Source of the DNA: Nitrospira sp.
GTDB taxonomy: Bacteria > Nitrospirota > Nitrospiria > Nitrospirales > Nitrospiraceae
Reading direction: 5' to 3'
NCBI GenBank assembly: GCA_019636875.1
Contig: JAHBWR010000017.1
Span: 1 to 40,630 of the forward strand
Length of the DNA: 40,630 nucleotides
A program made the translations under genes and the position numbers. Positions within the stretch are counted from its first letter, which is position 1. The number at the start of each line of letters is the position of its first letter. Below the pieces are notes generated by a model that saw nothing but the letters and a program-made list of their open reading frames with translations, was not told the DNA's origin and ran no database searches. Positions 7,738 through 15,812 of this stretch are shown in pieces.

Positions 7738-9425
7738 GCGTGCCGCTCTTTCTGCTCCTCGCCTCCGCCATCGTGATGTTCGGCGCCGATACCCCTTGGT
7801 TCAAACGTGAGAAGCTAGCCGCATTTCCGATCGGCCTCGCGTTCTTTGGCTCGGTGCTCACGTTGTACTTAGTCACCGGTGAAGGGCCCATCGTCATCCG
7901 GTTCTACAATCCGGATTCGGCGGCATCCTTGATCATCCCTCTCGGTTTCTACGTCGACCGGCTGAGCGCGGTCATGATGACGCTCATCACCGCCGTCAGT
8001 ATGCTCATCTATATCTATTCCACGACCTACATGTACCAGGATGGTCATGCTCGTCGATACCTGTCCCTGATTTGCCTCACGGATTTCGTCTTGATCTGCA
8101 TGGTGTCGAGCTCCAATCTCATGATGCTGTTTTTGTTCTGGCAACTCCTGAGTTATCTCCTGTACCTACTCGCGCACAACCATACGCATGCCGGAACTCT
8201 GGCGGGTGCCTTCAAGACCTTTACCATCCTTCGCATTGCGGATACGGCATTTCTGGCGGGGATCGTACTTGCATTTCAGCTCTATGGCACCTTGGAATTC
8301 CATGACCTGTTTACGCGGGCGGCGGAGATGCCGGTGACCCTCTCGCTGTGGCCCGGTGTGGACGTCAGCGGTGCCACAGCCGTCACCTTTTTGCTGTTTA
8401 TCGGGGCCATGGGCAAGTCGGCGCAGTTTCCGCTCCATCTCTGGCTGCCGGGATCGCTCTTTGCCCCGACCCCGGTCCATGCCATGCTCCACGCCGGCAT
8501 CATCAATGCCGGCGGGTTTCTCATCAATCGCCTGGCACCGCTGTTCGGGATGAGCTCCACCACTTTGCATATCGCCTTCATCATCGGGACGCTGACGGCG
8601 GTCCTTGGAGCCTCCATGATGTTGGTGCAGAGCGACATTAAGAAAACGCTCGGGTTTTCCACGATTGGGCAAATGGGCTATATGATCATGGAATGCGGAC
8701 TCGGAGCCTTCTCGCTGGCCGTGTTTCATCTGATTGCGCACGGGCTCTTCAAAGGCACCGTGTTTTTGTACTGCGGCAACGTCATTCATAAGACGCGGCA
8801 AGATCCCCATTTCCCTCACATGGACCACGCCATCGCTGATGAACCCGGCTTCTCTCGCCTGACCTGGTCCACCGGCTTTGCCACGACCCTGTTTATTCCG
8901 CTGCTCATTCTGCTTGTCACACATGGAGTGCTGCGGATTCCGCTGCTCGAATCGCAAGGAACCGTCATCATTCTCTTTTTTATTTGGATCACGTCGTCAC
9001 AAGCCATCTTGACGCTCACGCGGCTTCGTGCCGTCGCATCGTGGAAGGTGTCGGCTACCATGTTGGTGACGTTGCTGTTTGTCGTCCTCACGTATCTGTT
9101 CGCCGTAGAGTCGTTCACGGCGTTCCTCTACCCAAACCCGGAGGAAGTCGCTTCGTACTTCAAGGCCGCCGATCTGCCGGACTGGCTCTTCGATCTCCTC
9201 ATCCTCGGTGCGACCGGTTTGACCGTGCTCGGTTGGTATTACCTGTATCTACGAGCGCATGGACACAGCGTCTGGACCCCCTCTTGGATTGAAGGCGTGA
9301 GAATTCGGCTCTATCCGTTGCTCATGAATCGACTCTATGCGGACGAAAGCTACCGAACGATCGGCCTGAGTGCCAAGCAATTGATTCATCGGATCGACAA
9401 ACTGGAACGTGGATGGTCACGATGA
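7716..9425 (+). CDS. dabB: DabB-like / NuoL-like proton-conducting membrane subunit, second copy
   Basis: A 569-residue close paralogue of the preceding dabB, with the same segment order: FLFWQLLSYLLYLLAHNH (about 140-157), GKSAQFPLHLWLPGSLFAPT with Lys234, MLHAGIINAGGFLINRLAPLF, IGQMGYMIMECGLGAFSLAV. As in the first copy the residue after the conserved Trp142 is Gln143, not the Glu of complex I NuoL. The start is GTG at 7716 with AAGGAGAG five bases upstream. The stop overlaps the ATG of the next gene (ATGA), so translation is probably coupled. Two DabB-like genes in a row in one operon with a single DabA is unusual; they may form a hetero-oligomeric membrane part or work with DabA alternately. 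Confidence 0.88.
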   Translation: MLPSLMLSVPLFLLLASAIVMFGADTPWFKREKLAAFPIGLAFFGSVLTLYLVTGEGPIVIRFYNPDSAASLIIPLGFYVDRLSAVMMTLITAVSMLIYIYSTTYMYQDGHARRYLSLICLTDFVLICMVSSSNLMMLFLFWQLLSYLLYLLAHNHTHAGTLAGAFKTFTILRIADTAFLAGIVLAFQLYGTLEFHDLFTRAAEMPVTLSLWPGVDVSGATAVTFLLFIGAMGKSAQFPLHLWLPGSLFAPTPVHAMLHAGIINAGGFLINRLAPLFGMSSTTLHIAFIIGTLTAVLGASMMLVQSDIKKTLGFSTIGQMGYMIMECGLGAFSLAVFHLIAHGLFKGTVFLYCGNVIHKTRQDPHFPHMDHAIADEPGFSRLTWSTGFATTLFIPLLILLVTHGVLRIPLLESQGTVIILFFIWITSSQAILTLTRLRAVASWKVSATMLVTLLFVVLTYLFAVESFTAFLYPNPEEVASYFKAADLPDWLFDLLILGATGLTVLGWYYLYLRAHGHSVWTPSWIEGVRIRLYPLLMNRLYADESYRTIGLSAKQLIHRIDKLERGWSR

Positions 9426-10732
9426 CTGACATCTTGCTTCCATGGCTGTTGGCCGTCATCCCCTTGGCAGGAGCGATCGTGGCATTCACATCTTGGGAAG
9501 ACCCCGAGCGTGTGAAGAAGTCCTCCATGATTGGTTCGATCTTCAGCTTGGTCTCAGTCGTGGGCCTGGCCGGGTTCCTCACGATTCCGCCCAACGGATG
9601 TCTGTCACTGTACCTACTGCCGCTTGCGGCCTTGACATCGATCTTAAGCCATCCCTTGGGACACGATCATCGGCTCTCCTGGATCATGACCTTGGTCTGT
9701 TTGGGCTTTGGCATGGGAGCGCTGACGGCTCACGAGCTCTCCGGTTCTTTCTTCCTCATGATGTTGCTGATCACGCTCGTCATTCTGCTCTATCGCCATC
9801 ACACTGCCTTGTGGCCGATTTCGTGGTGGGGCGTCGGCCTGCTCATGCTCAGTTTGGTTGGGGTGGGGCTTGCGATGATTGCCGACCCACCGGTCTCGTC
9901 CATCGCCACCCTGATCACGTGTGCGGTGTTGCTGCCGTTGGTTCCTCTTCACGGAGGCTATCTCACGGCCGTGACACGATTGCCGGGGAACCTGCCCTCG
10001 TTTGTGGTCGTGCTGCTGCCGGTCATCGGGTTTCAACGGTTGCCCCAGATCTTGGCGGCCATTCCGGAGGATGCACTGGTGATCGTACGAGCGCTGGCAC
10101 TGCTCGGAGCCCTCTATGCTGCCGTCAAAGCGCTGGCCCAATCGCGGGTGCGCCTCATATTGGGCTATGGAAGCCTGTCCTTCTTGTCGATCGCGTGGTG
10201 GTTTGCCGCCACGAGCGGATTCGCAACGCCCCAAGGAACGCTCTTAGTTGGGGCCGTCGGGCTTGCGACCAGCGGTCTCCTGATCGCCTGGCAAGTCATC
10301 CGCACACGATACGGCGACGATGTGGACCCACAAGCCATCAGCGGTCTGGCTGCGGCCATGCCAAAATTCGCCGTGTTGCTCTCTCTCTTGGGCCTCGCCG
10401 CGATGGGTATTCCGCCGTTCGGCGTGTTTGCCGGATTTATGGGGTTGATGCTGACCTCGTCCCAAGCTTCGGTGTTTGGTCTCTTCCTCACCCTGGCGGC
10501 CTGGCTGGCAGCCTCATGGTACATCATGCAGATGGTACAGCAATTGTTGTTCGGTGCGAGCCGACCTGATTTGCGGTACACCGATCTCTTGAATCCTGAA
10601 CTGGTTTCCTTGGCGATCGTTGTTGTCGTGCTTTTGGCATTGGGTCTCGTGCCATCTGCCCTCTTTGCACCGGAGCAGCCTATCTTAGAGCAGGCCACGC
10701 TCGTTCGGGAGTTGTTCTCATGGCGGAACTAG
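9422..10732 (+). CDS. Third membrane subunit, NuoM/NuoN-like, of the Dab operon
   Basis: A 436-residue polytopic protein with roughly 12-13 hydrophobic segments. It resembles the antiporter-like complex I subunits but is shorter and diverged; visible family traces are the loop LLPLVPLHGGYLTAVTRLPGNLPS, SRVRLILGYGSLSFLSIAWW and LGLAAMGIPPFGVFAGFMGL. It lacks the KSAQ/HAGI signatures of the two DabB proteins before it. The start at 9422 overlaps the previous stop as ATGA; an ATG three codons earlier is the alternative. Its end overlaps the DabA gene by 13 bases, so it belongs firmly to this operon and probably to the same complex. It may be an additional ion-conducting subunit; simple DabAB systems do not need one. 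Confidence 0.75.
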   Translation: MTDILLPWLLAVIPLAGAIVAFTSWEDPERVKKSSMIGSIFSLVSVVGLAGFLTIPPNGCLSLYLLPLAALTSILSHPLGHDHRLSWIMTLVCLGFGMGALTAHELSGSFFLMMLLITLVILLYRHHTALWPISWWGVGLLMLSLVGVGLAMIADPPVSSIATLITCAVLLPLVPLHGGYLTAVTRLPGNLPSFVVVLLPVIGFQRLPQILAAIPEDALVIVRALALLGALYAAVKALAQSRVRLILGYGSLSFLSIAWWFAATSGFATPQGTLLVGAVGLATSGLLIAWQVIRTRYGDDVDPQAISGLAAAMPKFAVLLSLLGLAAMGIPPFGVFAGFMGLMLTSSQASVFGLFLTLAAWLAASWYIMQMVQQLLFGASRPDLRYTDLLNPELVSLAIVVVVLLALGLVPSALFAPEQPILEQATLVRELFSWRN

Positions 10733-13700
10733 AACAAGGGCTCAACATAGAATCTCGCCGGATGGAACTGCGCGGAATCGTCCGCCTGGCGGGGGAAGTC
10801 ATCGCTCAGTACTGGCCGATGCGCACCTTCGTCCACCATAATCCCTTGCATAGCATCGAATATCTATCGTTTGAGGAGGCGGTTCGCCGAGGGAAACAGT
10901 TCGTCGGAGGCAATGGCTATCTGCCCGGCCATGTGTATCGGAAGTTCCTCAGAACCGGCCGCATCCATGCGACGCATCTCGATGAGGCCCTCAAGCCACT
11001 GATCCTTGATAAGTTTGTCCTCCTCGGCACACACAAGATCACCCACGGATCGGTGCTGCGTGCCTGCCTTGCCGAGGGGCTCTGTAGTCCCGTCGTAGAG
11101 CCGTTGGACGACCAACTGCCCGATCCCTCGCGTCACACGATCGACGACCTAGCCGCCCGACTTCGGCCCGTCACCGTCTTCCCCGACCTTTCTGAGCGAA
11201 TCAGCACCATGGTGAGTCGCGACGAAGCGGCGCTCGGACGATGGCTCACGCTCTCACACTGGTGCGATGATACTCTCGGCACTCAGATCGTTCAGCAAAT
11301 CAACGACCAATTAATCAAATGGTGCGAAGCCTTCCTCGATGAAGGGCATGCCACCTGGGCCATGCCGGAGCGAGACAAGGGGCTGTACGCGGCATGGAAA
11401 ACCATCGCGTCCCACGAGTGGTCCGTCTGCGACATCCCGAACAGCCGCGAGAAGATCGCTCGGCTTCCCGACTATCCGGAAGATGCGCTCCTTGACAGTT
11501 TGGATGCGATGGGAATCCCCGCCGACCTTCGGCAGGACTATCTGTCGTTGCAATTGACGGCTTTGCCTGGATGGGCCGGCTTTATTAAATGGCGCGGAGA
11601 GGAACGCGACTACCCCTGGCAGCAGGCCTATCCCGCCGGATTGGTCAAGTTTTTGGCCATTCGGCAGTGGTACGCACGGGAGTTGGTTCAGAAGGCCTGT
11701 CAGGAACACCTTGGGATCGAGGGCCGATTCGATGCCGTGACCGACTATATGCATGGTCATGCCGAAGAATACTATCTACGGCGTCAGCGCGTCGCCGCGC
11801 TCTTGCCTGCCCTGTACGCCGAGGAGGTGGACCGGCTGGCTCATCGTCGAGGTGCGGGCTGGAAGGCCGTGCTCGACCGGTACAAGATAGACGTGGTCCC
11901 TCGCCAGGAGGCCGCTAAGCTCCGAGGATCGGCCAAGCGCCTACTTTCGCTGTGCAGATACGTAGGGATTGAAGCCGGCCACCTGAACGAGTGTTCGGTC
12001 ACCGACCTGAAGCAACTTGTCGATTGGATGGAAGCGTTTCCCGAATCTGAACATGGACCCGTCTGGTTGAAGGCACTGGAAACCAGCTACCAGGAACACT
12101 TGCTCCAAGAACTCCGAACCCGACCCTACGATCCAACCCTCTCATCCACAAACCGGCCCTATTCGCAATCGGTCTACTGTATCGACGTGCGCTCCGAACC
12201 CTTTCGGCGGCACCTTGAATCGGTGGGACCTCATGAAACCTACGGCTTCGCCGGGTTCTTCGCCGCGTTTATCCGCTACCGGGCTTGGGGGAAGGAACAT
12301 GATACGGAGCAGTTTCCAGTCATCATGCGTGCGAAAAACGAAGTCCGGGAAATTCCACGCAGTTACCTGGACGATACCGTGTTGAAGCACGAGCTACGCG
12401 CGAGATGGGTCCATGCCGGCCATACGTTGCTGCACGATTTGAAGGAGAACGTCGTGACTCCCTATGTCATGGTCGAATCCTTAGGCTGGTTCTACGGCCT
12501 GCCGATCTTCGGTAAGACATTGATCCCGGCGCTCTACCATCGCGTGACTGCGTGGTTCCGGAAGCTGTCGGCTCCCTCGCTTCCCACTACGCTCACGGTC
12601 GACAAACTCGCTCCGAGAGAAACCACTGAGATGCTCGATGCGGAACAGCACGCGCTGGTCAGGAAGGCATTACAAGAACGATTAGGGCTCCGCAGTTCCA
12701 GGATTACACCTTCTCTGGTCGAGGGCCTACGCCAACGCGCATTGGGTGTGGACAAGGATCCCCGGTCCTCCGTCTTAACCCAGGAAGCTGCACGTGCGCG
12801 ACTGACTCCGGAGATGGTCAACGAGTTCGTTGAGACGCTTCAACGGCAATACGACCTGAACCCACGAGCCGTGTCACGACATAAAGAGCGGATCACCAGG
12901 ACCGGATTTACCCTTGAGGAACAGGTTCTGACCGTCGATACCGCGCTCCGTATGATGGGGCTGACCAAGAATTTTGCTCGACTCGTCCTGTTCTGTGCCC
13001 ATGGGAGCACCTCCGACAACAATCCTTACGAATCTGCCCTGGACTGCGGGGCGTGCGGCGGCAACGAGGGCAAACCCAACGCGCGCGTGTTGGCGATGAT
13101 GGCGAATAGTCAGACTGTGCGCGAACGTCTGAAGAAGACCGGCATCGAGATTCCATCAGATACACATTTCATCGCCGGGCAGATGAATACCACCACCGAC
13201 GAAGTGCAGCTCTTCGACTTGGAGGACGTCCCTCCGACGCACCGGGCGGATCTGTCCCGATTGCAGGGTGATCTTCTGGCCGCGTCTCACCTCACGAGTC
13301 AGGAACGATGTCGGCGCTTTCCCGATGTGCAGCAGACGCTCCCCGAACGGACGGCCCATACCCATGTCGGGAGGCGAAGCGTGGACTGGAGCCAGGTACG
13401 CCCTGAATGGGGCCTCTCCAACAATACCGCGTTCGTCATCGCGCGACGAGAACTGACTCAGGGCCTCGACCTGAACGGCCGAGTATTTCTGCACTCCTAC
13501 AACTATCGTGAAGATCCCAGCCAGCGATTGCTTGAAGTGTTGCTGACAGCCCCTCAAGTCGTGGCACAATGGATCAACATGGAGCACTATTTTTCAGCAG
13601 TGGATAATGAGGTGTATGGGAGCGGCAGCAAGATTTACCACAACGTCGTAGGCCGGTTCGGGATCATGTCCGGACCATGGAGCGATCTGCGACTGGGCTT

Positions 13701-13947
13701 GGCGAGACAAACCGTCATGAACGGCGACATGCCGTACCACGAGCCGATGCGGCTGCTGACCATCGTGGAGGCGCCACGAAAATGGATCGAGAAGCTCATT
13801 GCCCGGCATGATGTGTTGCAACACTATTACCATAATGAATGGGTTCATCTGGTCGTGCTCGACCCGCAGGACGGAGACTGGTACCGATATCAGCCAAATG
13901 GAGAATGGGCTTGTATTCCGTTGCGGAAGAACGAGCCCGCTACGTAA
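10720..13947 (+). CDS. dabA: DabA / DUF2309 (UPF0753) zinc protein of the inorganic-carbon system
   Basis: A 1075-residue soluble or membrane-peripheral protein of the DUF2309 family. DabA subunits resemble beta-carbonic anhydrases and are proposed to hydrate CO2 in one direction at the cytoplasmic face, powered by the DabB partner. The four expected active-site residues are present: Cys487 and Asp489 in YCIDVRSEPFRRHLE, His761 in FCAHGSTSDNNP and Cys776 in LDCGACGGNEG; the C-x-D pair and the 15-residue His-Cys spacing match those of Halothiobacillus DabA. It is a few hundred residues longer than that protein. The N-terminal HHNPLH motif (near residue 40) is also typical. The ATG overlaps the upstream gene by 13 bases, indicating coupling. 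The P-II-like gene follows after 44 bases. Confidence 0.93.
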   Translation: MAELEQGLNIESRRMELRGIVRLAGEVIAQYWPMRTFVHHNPLHSIEYLSFEEAVRRGKQFVGGNGYLPGHVYRKFLRTGRIHATHLDEALKPLILDKFVLLGTHKITHGSVLRACLAEGLCSPVVEPLDDQLPDPSRHTIDDLAARLRPVTVFPDLSERISTMVSRDEAALGRWLTLSHWCDDTLGTQIVQQINDQLIKWCEAFLDEGHATWAMPERDKGLYAAWKTIASHEWSVCDIPNSREKIARLPDYPEDALLDSLDAMGIPADLRQDYLSLQLTALPGWAGFIKWRGEERDYPWQQAYPAGLVKFLAIRQWYARELVQKACQEHLGIEGRFDAVTDYMHGHAEEYYLRRQRVAALLPALYAEEVDRLAHRRGAGWKAVLDRYKIDVVPRQEAAKLRGSAKRLLSLCRYVGIEAGHLNECSVTDLKQLVDWMEAFPESEHGPVWLKALETSYQEHLLQELRTRPYDPTLSSTNRPYSQSVYCIDVRSEPFRRHLESVGPHETYGFAGFFAAFIRYRAWGKEHDTEQFPVIMRAKNEVREIPRSYLDDTVLKHELRARWVHAGHTLLHDLKENVVTPYVMVESLGWFYGLPIFGKTLIPALYHRVTAWFRKLSAPSLPTTLTVDKLAPRETTEMLDAEQHALVRKALQERLGLRSSRITPSLVEGLRQRALGVDKDPRSSVLTQEAARARLTPEMVNEFVETLQRQYDLNPRAVSRHKERITRTGFTLEEQVLTVDTALRMMGLTKNFARLVLFCAHGSTSDNNPYESALDCGACGGNEGKPNARVLAMMANSQTVRERLKKTGIEIPSDTHFIAGQMNTTTDEVQLFDLEDVPPTHRADLSRLQGDLLAASHLTSQERCRRFPDVQQTLPERTAHTHVGRRSVDWSQVRPEWGLSNNTAFVIARRELTQGLDLNGRVFLHSYNYREDPSQRLLEVLLTAPQVVAQWINMEHYFSAVDNEVYGSGSKIYHNVVGRFGIMSGPWSDLRLGLARQTVMNGDMPYHEPMRLLTIVEAPRKWIEKLIARHDVLQHYYHNEWVHLVVLDPQDGDWYRYQPNGEWACIPLRKNEPAT

Positions 13948-13991
13948 CCTATCAACCTTGGACAAGGCGGAAGCCGGAAAGGAGCATTCCG

Positions 13992-14321
13992 ATGGGCAGT
14001 TTGAGTTTGCATCCGATGAAAGAGATTCGAGTCATTGTCGCAGGGGAACATCGCCCATTCGTGACCGAGCTCCTGGACCGAGTGCACGCAAGCGGCTACA
14101 CGATCATCGGAAATATTTCTGGAAAGGGGCATCATGGCGTTCGTGAAGCCCACTTCATGTTCAGCGAGCAGGAGAGCCTTGAGATGATTTTGACGGTGGT
14201 ACCGGAGGACAAGGTTGAGCCGATTCTTGCCGGGCTCCGTCCAATCTTTGAACGACATTCCGGCTTCGTGTATGTGGCGGACGTGGCCGTCAGCCGACAA
14301 GAATACTTCGGGAAGAAATAG
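13992..14321 (+). CDS. P-II-like signalling protein at the end of the Dab operon
   Basis: A 109-residue small protein with the ferredoxin-like P-II pattern: strand EIRVIVAGEHRPFVTELLDRV, a loop with GYTIIGNISGKGHHGVREAH, then LEMILTVVPEDKVEPILAGL and a final strand FVYVADVAVSRQEYF. P-II-like proteins of the CPII/SbtB type sit beside bicarbonate transporters and sense bicarbonate or adenine nucleotides. The position, last in the dab operon, suggests that it controls this system. The frame is open 51 codons further up inside dabA, but the ATG with AAAGGAG about eight bases upstream and family length set this start. It ends about 100 bases from a convergent regulator gene. The ligand is unknown. 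Confidence 0.82.
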   Translation: MGSLSLHPMKEIRVIVAGEHRPFVTELLDRVHASGYTIIGNISGKGHHGVREAHFMFSEQESLEMILTVVPEDKVEPILAGLRPIFERHSGFVYVADVAVSRQEYFGKK

Positions 14322-14425
14322 CCCTTCATGCCTTCTTGATTGGGAGTCACTGAGGTAGCCTTGACCTATTCTCCGCTTCCATGGGATTGCATCAGGATAC
14401 AGGGTTGCTATCTAGGACTTACGAT

Positions 14426-15808
14426 TCAACTATATTTCTTCAATCGTCGATCCAACGAGAATCGGGTGAGGCCTAACTGTTTGGCCGCGAGGCTCTTATT
14501 GTAGTCTGCCAGCCGTAACGTTTCCTCGATAATCGACTCTTCAATTTGATCCAGCGTTTGCTTCCCGACATGCATTTCGATTCGGATGAGCTGTTCTTCT
14601 CCGACCGAAACGGCTGTGGCCGTCTGATTGACCGTCTCGTGCAATTCACGAGGCAGGTAATCCGCCGTCAAGGTTTGACCGGCGCAAAAGATCATGGCTC
14701 GTTCGATGATATTCTCAAGTTCTCGAATATTCCCTGGGTAGTGATACCGTTCCAAAACCAACCGTGCCTCGGCGTCCAGTTCAGGAACCGGTTTGCCGAA
14801 CTCTTGGGCGAACCGCATGATAGTCCGTTGACAGAGCGGGAGAATATCTTCCACACGTTTACGGAGGGGAGGAATCTCAAACGTGACGACGTTGAGACGG
14901 AAGTACAGATCTTCTCGAAAGACTCCACGTTCCACATCTTTCTTGATTTCTCGATTAGTTGCGGTGATCAGGCGAAAGTCTACGCCCAGATCATCGGTGC
15001 TTCCCAACCGTCGGAACGACCGCTCCTGGATTACCCGCAATAACTTGGCCTGCATCGCCATATCCAGATCGCCGATTTCATCGAGGAACAGCGTTCCCCC
15101 CTCCGCTTTTTCGAGCAGTCCAAGTTTGCGTTGATTCGCGCCAGTAAAGGCTCCTCGCTCATATCCAAACAATTCGCTTTCAAAGAGCTCCTTTGGAATG
15201 GCGGTGCAATTGACCCCCACGAACGGCCCGGACGCTCTGGGTCCATTATGGTGGATGACTCGCGCCATAAACTCTTTGCCTGTTCCCGTTTCACCCAGCA
15301 GCATGACAGAGGATTTTGGATTCTCCGCCACTCCACGAACCTGTTCGAGCAAGTGTTTCATCGCAGGGCTATGGGCTTCGAGACCGTTCAAGTGGAACTG
15401 ATTTGCTTGACCACTCAATTCGGCTTCTAGTCGTCGGCGAAGCTTCAGCATGTCGATCGCGCGAGCTGTCACCGCATCAAGCCCTTCAAGGTCAACCGTT
15501 TTGATGAGGAAATCATACGCCCCGAGCTTCATCGCTTCCACCGCGTCTTGCACGGAGCCATAGGCCGTCAACATAATCACGAGCGCGGCGGGAGCCAGGT
15601 GACGGATATGCTTGAGGGCGTCAAGGCCATTCATCCCGGGCATTTTGAGATCAAGCAGCACAAGCTCGGGATGCTTTTGCTGGAGTGCGTCCATCAATGC
15701 TTCCCCGGATTCATATCCAACGGCGAAATGTCCTTGTCTGGTCAGACGCTTGACAATCGCAGTGCGAATAACCTGCTCGTCATCTGTGACAAATACCGTA
15801 GCGCGCAT
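14426..15808 (-). CDS. NtrC-family sigma-54-dependent response regulator
   Basis: A 460-residue regulator with the full NtrC layout. The receiver domain spans residues 1-120, with acidic residues D9/D10, phosphorylation site D53 and Lys103. The AAA+ domain spans about 145-385, with Walker A GETGTGKE (172-179), the sigma-54 contact loop GAFTGA (219-224) and Walker B GTLFLDE (238-244). A Fis-type helix-turn-helix covers about 420-458 (LRLADYNKSLAAKQLGLTRF). When phosphorylated such proteins bind upstream dyads and open sigma-54 promoters. It is the last gene of a minus-strand operon and begins four bases after the kinase stop. It is the best candidate in the window to bind the CGCAC-N10-GTGCG dyads near 21.6, 31.0 and 35.3 kb; that pairing is inference. 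Confidence 0.95.
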   Translation of the reverse strand: MRATVFVTDDEQVIRTAIVKRLTRQGHFAVGYESGEALMDALQQKHPELVLLDLKMPGMNGLDALKHIRHLAPAALVIMLTAYGSVQDAVEAMKLGAYDFLIKTVDLEGLDAVTARAIDMLKLRRRLEAELSGQANQFHLNGLEAHSPAMKHLLEQVRGVAENPKSSVMLLGETGTGKEFMARVIHHNGPRASGPFVGVNCTAIPKELFESELFGYERGAFTGANQRKLGLLEKAEGGTLFLDEIGDLDMAMQAKLLRVIQERSFRRLGSTDDLGVDFRLITATNREIKKDVERGVFREDLYFRLNVVTFEIPPLRKRVEDILPLCQRTIMRFAQEFGKPVPELDAEARLVLERYHYPGNIRELENIIERAMIFCAGQTLTADYLPRELHETVNQTATAVSVGEEQLIRIEMHVGKQTLDQIEESIIEETLRLADYNKSLAAKQLGLTRFSLDRRLKKYS

Positions 15809-15812
15809 GGAG

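Noticed and set aside
8166..8957. Minus-strand frame of 263 codons inside the second dabB
   Set aside because: Rich in Gln, Arg and His, as expected for the complement of a membrane-protein gene; similar shadows occur at the same place in the first dabB.
9442..10569. Plus-strand frame of 375 codons overlapping the third Dab membrane subunit
   Set aside because: The 9422 frame encodes a proper multi-span protein; this one is Arg/Ser/His-rich without structure.
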